A DNA stretch of 64,000 nucleotides, from contig JAWKKV010000001.1 in NCBI GenBank assembly GCA_041393015.1, positions 806,001-870,000 on the forward strand, in the 5' to 3' direction. The position numbers and the translations under genes are program-made. Under the pieces are notes generated by a model. It was not told the origin of the DNA and ran no database searches. It saw nothing but the letters and a program-made list of their open reading frames with translations. Each line of letters begins with the position of its first letter. Positions within the stretch are counted from its first letter, which is position 1. The stretch is from JAGQYH01 sp041393015 (GTDB taxonomy: Bacteria; Bacteroidota; Bacteroidia; Chitinophagales; JADIYW01). Shown in pieces: positions 9,501 to 17,341 of this stretch.

Positions 9501-11369
9501 ATTGTTTTTGTTCAGACCGGAAATTTTGATTTGAACGAAAGCATTCAAAAAGGAAGTTTGGCTTTGCAAAAAGTGATTAAAGCAATTCAAGAATTATCAA
9601 CTGCAACAACGCCACAATTAATCACTATTACTAAAAATGTATTTGCGCAAGACAGCGACTATATCAGTACTTCTGGCGCTTTAATTTGGGGTATTGCCAG
9701 AACACTAAGAAATGAACATCCTGAGTTAAATGCCATCAGCATTGATGTAAATGATGGAGATGAAAATATTAAACTAGCGGCTTCCATCATTACTCAACCT
9801 CAAGAAAATATTAAAGAATATACGGTTCGAAGTGGTGCTATTCAAACTCAAGTTTTAAAACAAGGAATTGAAACGCATCCAAATGTAGGCTTCTCATTCG
9901 ATAAAGAAGCTTGCTTTCTAATTACCGGTGGAACCAGCGGATTAGGATTAGCCATGGGAGAGTGGTTGGCCAAAAAAGGCGTTCAAAACATTGCCCTAAT
10001 CAGTAGAAGTGGCGAAAAAGCCGAAACAAGATCTTCTATTAAAATCATGGAATTGGCTGGCGCCAAAGTAAAAGTCTTTAAAGCTGATATTGGAGACAAA
10101 GCCAATGTAGAGCAATTGATAACAGATATTGAAACTGACCTTTCAAAAGTAACCGGAGTAGTTCACGCAGCAGGCTTATTGGAAGATGGAACTTTTGTCA
10201 ACCTTAATGAAGATCAATTCTTTAAAGTAGCCAACCCAAAAGCAAATGGAGCATTGAATTTACATAACGCTTTACAACAAAATGAGTTAACTCATTTTAT
10301 CGCATTTTCTTCCGGGGCAAGTGTTTTAGGTAGTGTGGCACAATCCAATTACAATGGCGCTAATTTCTACTTAGATCAATTAATGCTTTGGAGAACCAAC
10401 AATAACTTACCGGCTACTTCCATTAATTGGGGAAATATTGGCGGTGTAGGATTAGCTGCCGCTCAAGAAAACAGAGGAGCAAGATTGTCTGAAATAGGCA
10501 TGAATACCATTCAACCGGAAGAGTTTGAAGCCTTTTTTGAAACCATTTTATTGGCCAAACCAACGCAGGTGGTTCCAATAAAAATTGATTTTAACCTTTG
10601 GGCACAAGCACATCCTTCTGTTCAGCAAGACATCACGTTTAGCAAAGTACTGACGGCCACGGGAAGTACTGTTTCAGCTAGTGCTGAAAGCAATCAATGG
10701 GGCAATAGTTTAGCAAGTGCTACTAAAAAACTAAAAGACCTTTTAAAAGGTCATATATCATCTATCACCAAAATTCCAACAGCAAGAATTAAAGAAGACG
10801 ATACCTTTAAAAGCATGGGTATTGATTCTATGATGGCTTTACAATTGAAGAATAAAATTCAGGCAGATACCGGTTTAAATATTGCCGTTTCTAGTATTTG
10901 GACACATGCTACCATTCAAAAGTATGTTGCTTTTCTAATTACTGAAATGAAATTAGAAGAACAATTTAGCAGCCAGAATAGCGGATCGGTAGGGTCATCA
11001 GCTTCTTCTATAAAAAATATAAAAGACAAGTTAAAGCAGCACATTGCTAGCATCACTAAAATTCAAATCGCTAGATTAAAAGAAAGCGATACGTTTAAAA
11101 GCATGGGTATTGATTCGATGCAAGCCTTACAATTAAAGAATAAATTGCAGGCTGACTTTGGTTTGAATTTAGCGGTTTCCAGTATTTGGACACATCCAAC
11201 CATTGAAAAATATACTGCGTTTTTAGCCAATGAATTAGGTCTTTCTTCAAATTCTGAAGAAGACCATCAACCGACAAAAGTGGTGGAAAGCAAAACTTCA
11301 GAAGAGATCAATAAAGAAGTAGACGACCTTTCTTTAGATGATTTGATGAAGGAGTTGGATGGGTATTAG
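6543..11369 (+). CDS. Type I polyketide synthase, ketoreducing module with tandem ACPs (KS-AT-KR-ACP-ACP)
   Basis: A 1608-residue PKS subunit. Residues 1-35 form a charged heptad-like helix, likely an N-terminal docking coiled coil. KS about 36-460 (Cys209, His344 in HGTGT, His384 in NIGHLE); AT about 560-870 (Ser645 in GHSMGE, VASH ending at His748); KR structural half about 940-1115; KR about 1125-1310 (TGGTSGLG, Tyr1270 in SNYNGAN). No DH or ER is present, so it should leave a beta-hydroxyl. Two ACPs follow, with phosphopantetheine serines at 1429 and 1525; they are 96 residues apart and very alike, including at the DNA level, which points to a recent duplication. The C-terminus has an acidic tail (SLDDLMKELDGY) resembling that of the upstream protein, consistent with docking onto the coiled coil of the third PKS. 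It is in an operon with the preceding gene (33-bp gap). Confidence 0.93.
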   Translation: MSDQNNEKLLNQLKEAIVAIRKLKSELQKEKASKTEPIAIVGMGMRFPGGVTNANEYWNLLENGVDAITDIPKERYDVDALYDADPNTPGKITVKQGGFIDNVDLFDVSFYDISPVELENVDPQQRVLLEATHEAFENAGINVLDLKDSNTGVFMGVANNDYQSKHFRSGDYKLINPYSFTGSTISANAGRISYLMGLQGPSVTMDTACSSSLVATHLAVQSLRDKECDIAIAGGVNIVLEPEITIYFSTLNALSPEGRCKSFDNDANGFVRSEGCGVIILKRLSDAQRDGDNILAVIKGSAVNQDGRSNGFTAPNVAAQEKLIRKALENAQLSPEAIGFIEAHGTGTKIGDPIEMEALAKVFKASKTKENPLLIGSVKSNIGHLEAAAGMAGIIKAILCVQHGKAPKNLHFNTPNELIHWQSLPVKVPTQMEVMSGAVGVSGFGVTGTNGHVIITAAPEQEKTEPVSNPNDIFTLAISAKSLEALYANAQAYANVIENSDESLENICAAAALERAHFEYRQAFIARDKADLIQQLKDFSQSKSGAIPIFEKEDEAKVVFIFPGQGAQWVGMGKALLQREPVFKAAMEACNEAFKKYVDWDLLEVINQPLETIDVIQPVIVAIEIALAKWWQHMGIQPDVVVGHSMGEVAAAYIAGHLSLDDAANVICNRSKLMKQRSGLGVMGVTELSFEEAQESIKGLEDKLSVAVTNSPTSTVISGEEAALNTVFEALEKDGKFCRLIKVDVASHSPQMDPILEDLRSATQNIQPKDGEVDFYSTALNKELSGSELTADYWVKNLRNPVRFGDVIRTLAADDKTIFIELGPHPVLFNAVQENISHIQKDGSAKVVASFYRDKDECKDLITNLSELYTSGIDLDWTKLYHKPAQHIELPNYQWQRERFWFDEQPDIQGKKKSSSIHSDVSDNFYHYDWENVSLIEDDNYSEEHILVVQDESALGETLSNLLDGDIEITTLENIGAALTDNSFDKIVFVQTGNFDLNESIQKGSLALQKVIKAIQELSTATTPQLITITKNVFAQDSDYISTSGALIWGIARTLRNEHPELNAISIDVNDGDENIKLAASIITQPQENIKEYTVRSGAIQTQVLKQGIETHPNVGFSFDKEACFLITGGTSGLGLAMGEWLAKKGVQNIALISRSGEKAETRSSIKIMELAGAKVKVFKADIGDKANVEQLITDIETDLSKVTGVVHAAGLLEDGTFVNLNEDQFFKVANPKANGALNLHNALQQNELTHFIAFSSGASVLGSVAQSNYNGANFYLDQLMLWRTNNNLPATSINWGNIGGVGLAAAQENRGARLSEIGMNTIQPEEFEAFFETILLAKPTQVVPIKIDFNLWAQAHPSVQQDITFSKVLTATGSTVSASAESNQWGNSLASATKKLKDLLKGHISSITKIPTARIKEDDTFKSMGIDSMMALQLKNKIQADTGLNIAVSSIWTHATIQKYVAFLITEMKLEEQFSSQNSGSVGSSASSIKNIKDKLKQHIASITKIQIARLKESDTFKSMGIDSMQALQLKNKLQADFGLNLAVSSIWTHPTIEKYTAFLANELGLSSNSEEDHQPTKVVESKTSEEINKEVDDLSLDDLMKELDGY

Positions 11370-11434
11370 ATATTACAACCTATCTATAAATTGATTAGGA
11401 TAATGAATTGTAAAAATTTATTGCTCTATAGTAC

Positions 11435-12295
11435 TTAGCTTTCAAAAACGTTTAATAATTTATTGTCATTCCCAAATTCAAAATTAAATCCTCCAACCTC
11501 AAACAATTGTTCATTTATTTGCTTATACCTTCCTTTATTAATAAATAAAAACTCATCTTTTTTGCAACTTTGGTTATAATGAGATATTAACAGATTATAG
11601 AAATTAATATTTCCATTACTTTTGGTATGTAATGGTATAAATTCGTTTTTTAGTGCCTCTGGAGTGTCCAATAAAGCACCTGTCTGAATATTTACCTCTT
11701 CCATTATTTCCATTTGATTATTGTGAAATTGCTTTGCTTCTTCTATCATTTCATTGACCATGTTTTCATTACGTTCTTTTAGCCACTTTGTAGATGCATT
11801 ATCCCATTCCGAAGATGTAAATGCTTTTAAAACTTCATCCTCAAACTGAAGATAAAGCCCAAATTCATTTGATTTATATAAATCCTTATCTTCAAAAGAT
11901 AAGTCTATAACTGATTTTAAAAACTCTAAATCAAAATTTTCTAAATCAATACCTTCCTGAAAAATATCTTCTATATTTAAATCTGAATACTCAAAACTCC
12001 AATCAATATTGTTCTTTGCTTTTAAAACATCAGAAAAAGAAATTTTTGTTTCAGGACTCTTTGCTAAAACTATTTGAAGTTTTTTTGATAACGTCAAAAA
12101 ACCCAAACAAGATATTTTGTCAGAGTCAAAAGTATGAACTATATGAATGTGGTTAGCTGGGAAACCAAGACTTTTAACAAAGTCATTAATTGAACCTGTT
12201 CCAGCTAATTCATTAATTTCTATTAAGTTGTCATTTTCAACTTTAAAAAATCCAGTTCTACTTTTAAACCTTTTTGAGAAAATGTTTCGAAACAT
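11435..12295 (-). CDS. Hypothetical protein inserted between two PKS genes
   Basis: I do not recognise this protein (286 residues from the ATG at 12295). An in-frame TTG at 12382 would add a hydrophobic 29-residue N-terminus; I prefer the ATG because TTG starts are rarer and the extension runs toward the promoter of the third PKS gene. From the ATG the protein begins MFRNIFSKRF, is rich in Asn, Lys, Glu, Asp and Phe, has no obvious signal peptide or catalytic motif, and looks soluble. It lies opposite to the PKS genes and separates the second from the third, so it forces the third PKS onto its own promoter. Its codons look more AT-rich than those of the PKS genes on both sides, which fits later insertion, though I did not quantify this. 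Confidence 0.6.
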   Translation of the reverse strand: MFRNIFSKRFKSRTGFFKVENDNLIEINELAGTGSINDFVKSLGFPANHIHIVHTFDSDKISCLGFLTLSKKLQIVLAKSPETKISFSDVLKAKNNIDWSFEYSDLNIEDIFQEGIDLENFDLEFLKSVIDLSFEDKDLYKSNEFGLYLQFEDEVLKAFTSSEWDNASTKWLKERNENMVNEMIEEAKQFHNNQMEIMEEVNIQTGALLDTPEALKNEFIPLHTKSNGNINFYNLLISHYNQSCKKDEFLFINKGRYKQINEQLFEVGGFNFEFGNDNKLLNVFES

Positions 12296-12462
12296 ATGTT
12301 CTAGTTTTAAATTATATAAAGTTGAATAACACCAAGCAAAATACGCATTAATCAACAAATTAAATAACAAAATAAAGATCAAAATTAAAATCTTAAACTT
12401 TTATACTTTGATTACCTATCTAGTTTTTTTACTCGATCATATCATTTTAACCGTCTACAATG

Positions 12463-12470
12463 TATCTTTG
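12463..12470 (+). promoter_or_regulatory. Promoter -7 element of the third PKS gene
   Basis: TATCTTTG matches the Bacteroidota -7 consensus TAnnTTTG exactly. It lies 22 nt before the start codon at 12493; a T-rich stretch at 12445-12448 sits at roughly the -33 distance. It explains how the third PKS gene is expressed despite the inverted gene in front of it. Confidence 0.6.
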
Positions 12471-12492
12471 TGTTACTGAAAGTGAATAATTT

Positions 12493-15400
12493 ATGAGTGA
12501 GGATAATGCTAAAATGCAAAAAATGGAAGCGATCTTAAAAAAGTCGCTAGTAACCATTAAAAAATTAGAAGCAGAAGTTAATGGGTTAAAGAATAGCGCC
12601 AATGAGCCTATTGCCATTATTGGAATGGGTTGTAGAATGCCAGGTGATGTTCACTCTCCTGAAGACCTATGGAACCTATTAGTGAATAAGAAAGATACTA
12701 TTACAGAAATTCCTAAAGATAGATGGGACGCCGATAGTATTTACGATGAAGATCCACTAACACCAGGAAAGACCAATGCTAAACATGGTTCTTTTTTGTC
12801 TAATGATGTAAAAACATTTGATGCGGATTTCTTTGGTATTCCTCCACGGGAAGCCAAATCTATTGATCCGTTGCAAAGAATGCTGTTGGAAGTTACGCAA
12901 GAAACGTTAGAAAAGGCAGGCATTTCACCGGATTCATTACGAGGAAGTAAAACCGGCGTGTTTTTAGGGTTGGGTAACTCTGATTATATGCAAGCTCGTT
13001 TACGAAGCGGTCATTTAGAAGATGTTGATGTTTATGACGCAACTGGTGTTCCCTTCGCTACAGCTGCCGGGCGATTATCGTATATGTTCGATTTACAAGG
13101 GCCAAGTTTTGCTTTAGATTCAGCTTGTTCTTCTGCCATTGTTGGGATGCATTTAGCAGCGAACTCATTAAGAAATAAAGAAAGCAATTTAGCCATTGTT
13201 GGAGCAGCTAATTTAATTTTGACACCTGAATTATATGTCGGCTTATCGAAATTAGGTTCGTTAGCCACCGATGGAAAATGTAAGGCATTCGATGAAAATG
13301 CAGATGGATATGTAAGAGGCGAAGGTTGTGGAGTGGTCATCTTAAAGAGATTATCAGAAGCGGAAGCTGACGGAGATAATGTTTTAGCGATAATCAAAGG
13401 CAGTGCCGTACAACACGATGGATTGAGTAATGGTTTTACCGCCCCCAATCCGGAAGTACAATTAAAAGTGATTCAAGAGGCACTTAAAAATGCCAATGTT
13501 GACCCTGCAACTATTGATTTTGTAGAAGCGCATGGCATTGGCAACAAGTTTACAGATGCGATGGAAATTCAAGCCATTCAACAAAGTTATGGCAAAAGAG
13601 AACAGCCTATTTATGTGGGTTCTGTAAAGCCTAATATCGGACATTTAGAGGCAGCAGTTGGCATGGCGATGCTAGCTAAGATTATTGGTTCATTTCAGCA
13701 TCATCAAATTGCACCTAATATTCACATTGATACGCCGAATCAAGATCTCGATTGGAACAATATAAAAGTGAAAGTGCCAACTGATACGGTAAACTGGAAC
13801 TCAGCCAACAGCGATCAACCATTAAGAGCAGCCATCAACCTTTCGGGTTATAGCGGTACCAACGTTCACATGATCTTTGAAGCGCCAAAACCAAAAGCTA
13901 AAAGTTTAAATGAAAGCAAGCAACCTGTTTTAGGCTTTAACATCAGTGCTAAAACGAAACAAGCATTAGACCAAAGTATTGAGAATTATATTCAATTTAT
14001 CGAATCAAATCCAACTGTTAATTTCAACGATTTGCTCTATACTTTATCAGCCGGTCGTTCTCATTATGATTATAAATTATCGGCAATAGTTGAAAACAAA
14101 GACGACTTATTAGAAGCTTTAAAAAATTATCAAGCCGAAGGCAAACATAAAAATGTAAGCGTTAATAATATCGATTTAGTTAGAAATAAAGACATTGCCT
14201 TTTTGTTTACCGGACAAGGAGCACAATATCACGGTATGTGTTCCACCTTGTATCAAACCAACAGCACTTTTAAAAATGCTGTGGATCGATGTAATGAGAT
14301 TTTAAAACCTCATTTGGCATTGCCAATTATTGAAGTGCTATATGGCGACGATACAGAAAGTATCAACCAAACCATCTATACGCAACCTGCCCTTTTTGTG
14401 GTGGAATATGCTTTATATGAACTTTGGAAAAGCTGGGGCATTCAACCCACAGCAGTAATTGGCCATAGTGTTGGTGAATTTGTAGCCTTAACCGTAGCTG
14501 GTGTTTTATCTTTAGAAGATGCCTTGCTTTTAATTGCCAAAAGAGGACAGTTAATGCAGTCGCTACCGGAAGAAGAAGGCGGTATGGCGGCAGTTTTAGC
14601 CAACGAAGCAACCGTATTGCCATATCTAACAGCATTTAAACAAGTAAATATTGCTGCGGTGAACTCACCAAAAGCTTTAACGATTTCTGGCAATAAGGAA
14701 GAAATTGATCAAGTAGTAGTCAAACTAAAAGAAGAGAAAGTAAAAGCGATTAATTTAACGGTTTCACATGCTTTCCATTCTTATTTAATGGATCCTATTT
14801 TAGCCGACTTTGAAGCGGTAGCAGCGTCTGTTCAATTAAATGAGCCTCAAATTCCTGTTATCTCAAACGTTACCGGAAAAGAATTGCAGTTAAGCGATAT
14901 CAGTCCACAGTATTTCAGCAAACACATTAGAGGAACGGTGAGGTATTGGGATAATATTCAATATTTAGATCAAGAATTAGGTATTGATGTTTTCTTGGAA
15001 GCTGGGCCGAATCCAACCTTAATTGGTTTAGCGAAACAAGGCTTGACCAAAGAAACCGCTCTATTATTGTCTTCTGCTAAAAAAGGACAAGACGATTGGA
15101 AAATGATGTGGACAGCGTTACAAGAATTGTATTTAGCAGATGTTTCTATTGATTGGAAAAGTGTTTATCAAGAAGTTGACGCACAATCTATCGAATTACC
15201 CACTTATCCTTGGCAACGAAAGGAATATTGGTACAATCCGGTAAGATTGATTATCGAACATCAACAAGAACCAACACCGGTAAAAGACAAAATAGCTTTG
15301 AATACCGCCATGAGTGTCAACAAGGACAATTTGATGGACATTATGCAACGAGAAGCGGTAAAAATCTTAGGTTTAGAGAAAGGCAGTCAATTGGATATTT

Positions 15401-15735
15401 ATAAATCCATTAGAGAACAAGGCTTTGATTCCATGATGAGTGGCGAGTTTTTGGCTAAAATGGAAAAATATTTAGGTGCGAAATTGGAAATGTCATTGAT
15501 TCACGTGTACAGCGATTTAAACTCTTTGTACAACTACATAGTAAAAGACATCATTGGCGATAAAGACGAAGTTGTTTCCATGTCGGATGTAATGTTTGAT
15601 GCGAATTCTTCCAATGGATTAGAAGAAGAGGAAGAGGAAGGCGATTGGCACGATATTAAACCAACAGATGGTCCTTTAATGAAGTTGTTTAAGAAGTTTG
15701 ATAAGGCGTTGGGAGTAGATGGGAAAAGTGACTAG
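12493..15735 (+). CDS. Type I polyketide synthase, non-reducing module (KS-AT-ACP)
   Basis: A 1080-residue PKS subunit with an N-terminal coiled coil (about 1-36), KS about 37-465, AT about 570-890 and a C-terminal ACP about 945-1020 (Ser980 in GFDSMM). There is no KR, DH or ER, so its unit should keep the beta-keto group. The KS has Cys212 and His384 (NIGHLE), but the usual HGTGT motif reads HGIGNKFTDA; the first His (347) is kept. The AT has Ser659 in GHSVGE and HAFH at 759-762, the malonyl-type signature, unlike the VASH of the two upstream ATs. After the ACP there is a run of six Glu and a basic tail, but no thioesterase or reductase, so product release must be spontaneous or in trans. 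It lacks the acidic docking tail of the other two, consistent with being last in the line. Confidence 0.92.
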   Translation: MSEDNAKMQKMEAILKKSLVTIKKLEAEVNGLKNSANEPIAIIGMGCRMPGDVHSPEDLWNLLVNKKDTITEIPKDRWDADSIYDEDPLTPGKTNAKHGSFLSNDVKTFDADFFGIPPREAKSIDPLQRMLLEVTQETLEKAGISPDSLRGSKTGVFLGLGNSDYMQARLRSGHLEDVDVYDATGVPFATAAGRLSYMFDLQGPSFALDSACSSAIVGMHLAANSLRNKESNLAIVGAANLILTPELYVGLSKLGSLATDGKCKAFDENADGYVRGEGCGVVILKRLSEAEADGDNVLAIIKGSAVQHDGLSNGFTAPNPEVQLKVIQEALKNANVDPATIDFVEAHGIGNKFTDAMEIQAIQQSYGKREQPIYVGSVKPNIGHLEAAVGMAMLAKIIGSFQHHQIAPNIHIDTPNQDLDWNNIKVKVPTDTVNWNSANSDQPLRAAINLSGYSGTNVHMIFEAPKPKAKSLNESKQPVLGFNISAKTKQALDQSIENYIQFIESNPTVNFNDLLYTLSAGRSHYDYKLSAIVENKDDLLEALKNYQAEGKHKNVSVNNIDLVRNKDIAFLFTGQGAQYHGMCSTLYQTNSTFKNAVDRCNEILKPHLALPIIEVLYGDDTESINQTIYTQPALFVVEYALYELWKSWGIQPTAVIGHSVGEFVALTVAGVLSLEDALLLIAKRGQLMQSLPEEEGGMAAVLANEATVLPYLTAFKQVNIAAVNSPKALTISGNKEEIDQVVVKLKEEKVKAINLTVSHAFHSYLMDPILADFEAVAASVQLNEPQIPVISNVTGKELQLSDISPQYFSKHIRGTVRYWDNIQYLDQELGIDVFLEAGPNPTLIGLAKQGLTKETALLLSSAKKGQDDWKMMWTALQELYLADVSIDWKSVYQEVDAQSIELPTYPWQRKEYWYNPVRLIIEHQQEPTPVKDKIALNTAMSVNKDNLMDIMQREAVKILGLEKGSQLDIYKSIREQGFDSMMSGEFLAKMEKYLGAKLEMSLIHVYSDLNSLYNYIVKDIIGDKDEVVSMSDVMFDANSSNGLEEEEEEGDWHDIKPTDGPLMKLFKKFDKALGVDGKSD

Positions 15736-15741
15736 AGCCTG

Positions 15742-15757
15742 TCAGCCTACTGGCTGA
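15742..15757. other. Short hairpin after the PKS genes
   Basis: TCAGCC-TACT-GGCTGA forms a perfect 6-bp stem starting 7 nt after the PKS stop codon. There is no T-run after it, so I cannot call it an intrinsic terminator. Confidence 0.3.
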
Positions 15758-16045
15758 TTACAAGTACTTAAAGTGCACTAAAGTTTAAAATCACAATTTA
15801 ACCGACATTGCGAGGAAATCCAATTCTGATAAGAAATTAGAGTGACGCAGCAATCTGTTGAAATTACGATCATTCAAGCTTCCATGTTGGTAATAATACC
15901 ATAGGTGATCGAAAGAACTCCTTTCAGCGTCTGCAAGACCTGAAAGCGTGTTCTGAATAATTGAAAAAATAAACGCTTTCAAGAGCTATCGCACATTGAA
16001 AGGTTAACTTTTTCACCTTCCAAATACTTTTAGTGATATGTAAAT
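15758..16045. repeat. Non-coding stretch with palindromic repeat-like segments
   Basis: No convincing gene. Two structured pieces are visible. First, ATTGCG at 15807-15812 faces CGCAGCAAT at 15846-15854, like the ends of dispersed palindromic elements seen in many bacterial genomes. Second, a hairpin at 15914-15954 pairs AGAAC with GTTCT outside and CTTTCAG with CTGAAAG inside, around the loop CGTCTGCAAGAC. A 63-codon open frame on the minus strand crosses both and looks accidental. Confidence 0.4.
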
Positions 16046-17281
16046 CTAATTAGATAAAATCACCTCCTTTTCCATACAATAAAACGGATGTTCTCTTCCA
16101 GGAAAATTGACATTTCCGCGTTGGATATAATTTCGTTTTTTATAAAATTCAATTACTGCTTTGTTTTCGCTGTAAGCATCTAACCTTATGGAGGAATAAC
16201 CATTATTTGTGGCAAAATCTTCTGCAAAGTCCATTAATAGCTTGGCGTAGCCTTGCCTTTGGTGTTTTGGGTTGACTACAAGTCTATGTACCACCAATAT
16301 TTTTGAATTATTGAATTTCCAATCTACATTTTTATATTCCGCTTCTTGTTCTTCGCTGATGCTGATAGCTCCAATGATTTCATTGCCATTTTTCAAAGTA
16401 TATAAAAATCCATTTTCTAAATCATCTTTTATAATGGCAATGGTGGGATATTTATCGGTCCATTGAAAAATGTCATTTCGTTCTAATTCGCTTTTTCCAT
16501 TTAGATAAATTTGAAACAATTCGTTTAAATCTATTAGTTGAGCTTGCTCTATTTTTATTTGATAAGATTCTGCAGTTTCCAATTCCGTATCATACATTAA
16601 AACCCCTTGGTTTTCGCTGTCCAACTGACTTAATAAATCTCCGTTTTTATTCCACACAGCACTGTTGCCGACACTCAAAAAGTTATCGCAATAACCAATA
16701 CTGTTCGACATTAAAATGGGTGTTTTAAATTCTTTTGCCATTTTAGGGAAATGAACATTTGCTTTTTCGATTCCTGCTTTTGATTTCGCTACGCTGGCTA
16801 TATAAATTTTGGCTCCATTTCGATTCGCATTTACAAAATGTTCTCGCTGCAAGGTTTCATAACAAATTCCGATAGCAATTTTCGTGTGCTTAATGGTCAG
16901 AATAGTTTGATGATTGCCACAAACAAAAAAGGGGGTTTCATCATCGTGAAGTAGTTGTTTGGAATAAACGGTTCTAGCTTCATTAGGTTGAAAAATGAGC
17001 ATACTGATATAAACGCCCTCTTCAGCTTTTGTAGGCATTCCAATACCTATGGTGATTTCATTTTTATTGGATAATGCTTGAAATGGATTGAAAATGCTAT
17101 CGTCAATATTGGTGGCGAGTTGCTTCGCTAAATCTGGTTCATAGCCGGTAATAGATAATTCTGGAAAGATGATTAAATCTGCTTTTAGTTTAATAGCACT
17201 TTCGATAACACGTAAGTGGTTTTGTATGTTCTTTTGAATCTCTCCTTTCAAGGATTTTATTTGGGCGATGCAGATTTTCAT
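16046..17281 (-). CDS. Carbon-nitrogen hydrolase fused to a GNAT acetyltransferase
   Basis: A 411-residue two-domain protein. Residues 1-245 are a nitrilase-superfamily amidohydrolase with the full triad: Glu41 (FPELSITGYE), Lys108 (YSKQLL) and Cys140 (GICYE). Residues about 255-405 are a GNAT N-acetyltransferase, with the acetyl-CoA binding segment RLVVNPKHQRQGYAKLL at 333-349 and a typical C-terminal FYKKRNY. The first domain would cleave an amide or nitrile-type C-N bond, the second would acetylate an amine; the substrate is unknown. The protein has no signal peptide and is presumably cytoplasmic. It ends toward the PKS genes and lies 60 bp downstream of the flavoprotein gene, possibly in one transcript. 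The fusion is the notable point; stand-alone members of both families are common. Confidence 0.85.
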   Translation of the reverse strand: MKICIAQIKSLKGEIQKNIQNHLRVIESAIKLKADLIIFPELSITGYEPDLAKQLATNIDDSIFNPFQALSNKNEITIGIGMPTKAEEGVYISMLIFQPNEARTVYSKQLLHDDETPFFVCGNHQTILTIKHTKIAIGICYETLQREHFVNANRNGAKIYIASVAKSKAGIEKANVHFPKMAKEFKTPILMSNSIGYCDNFLSVGNSAVWNKNGDLLSQLDSENQGVLMYDTELETAESYQIKIEQAQLIDLNELFQIYLNGKSELERNDIFQWTDKYPTIAIIKDDLENGFLYTLKNGNEIIGAISISEEQEAEYKNVDWKFNNSKILVVHRLVVNPKHQRQGYAKLLMDFAEDFATNNGYSSIRLDAYSENKAVIEFYKKRNYIQRGNVNFPGREHPFYCMEKEVILSN

Positions 17282-17341
17282 TGTTTAAAGGATTTGTTTT
17301 TATACCCTAGCAGTTTAAATAATGTGCCCTTTTCATCTGCT

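Noticed and set aside
66..15735. PUFA synthase (Pfa) locus
   Set aside because: Pfa synthases have multiple tandem ACPs in PfaA and separate PfaC-type KS-CLF-DH proteins; the domain order here is that of modular PKSs.
15742..15757. Intrinsic terminator of the PKS operon
   Set aside because: The 6-bp hairpin has no T-run on the plus strand.
15791..15982. 63-codon minus-strand gene
   Set aside because: It spans the palindromic segments and has no family resemblance or proper upstream context.
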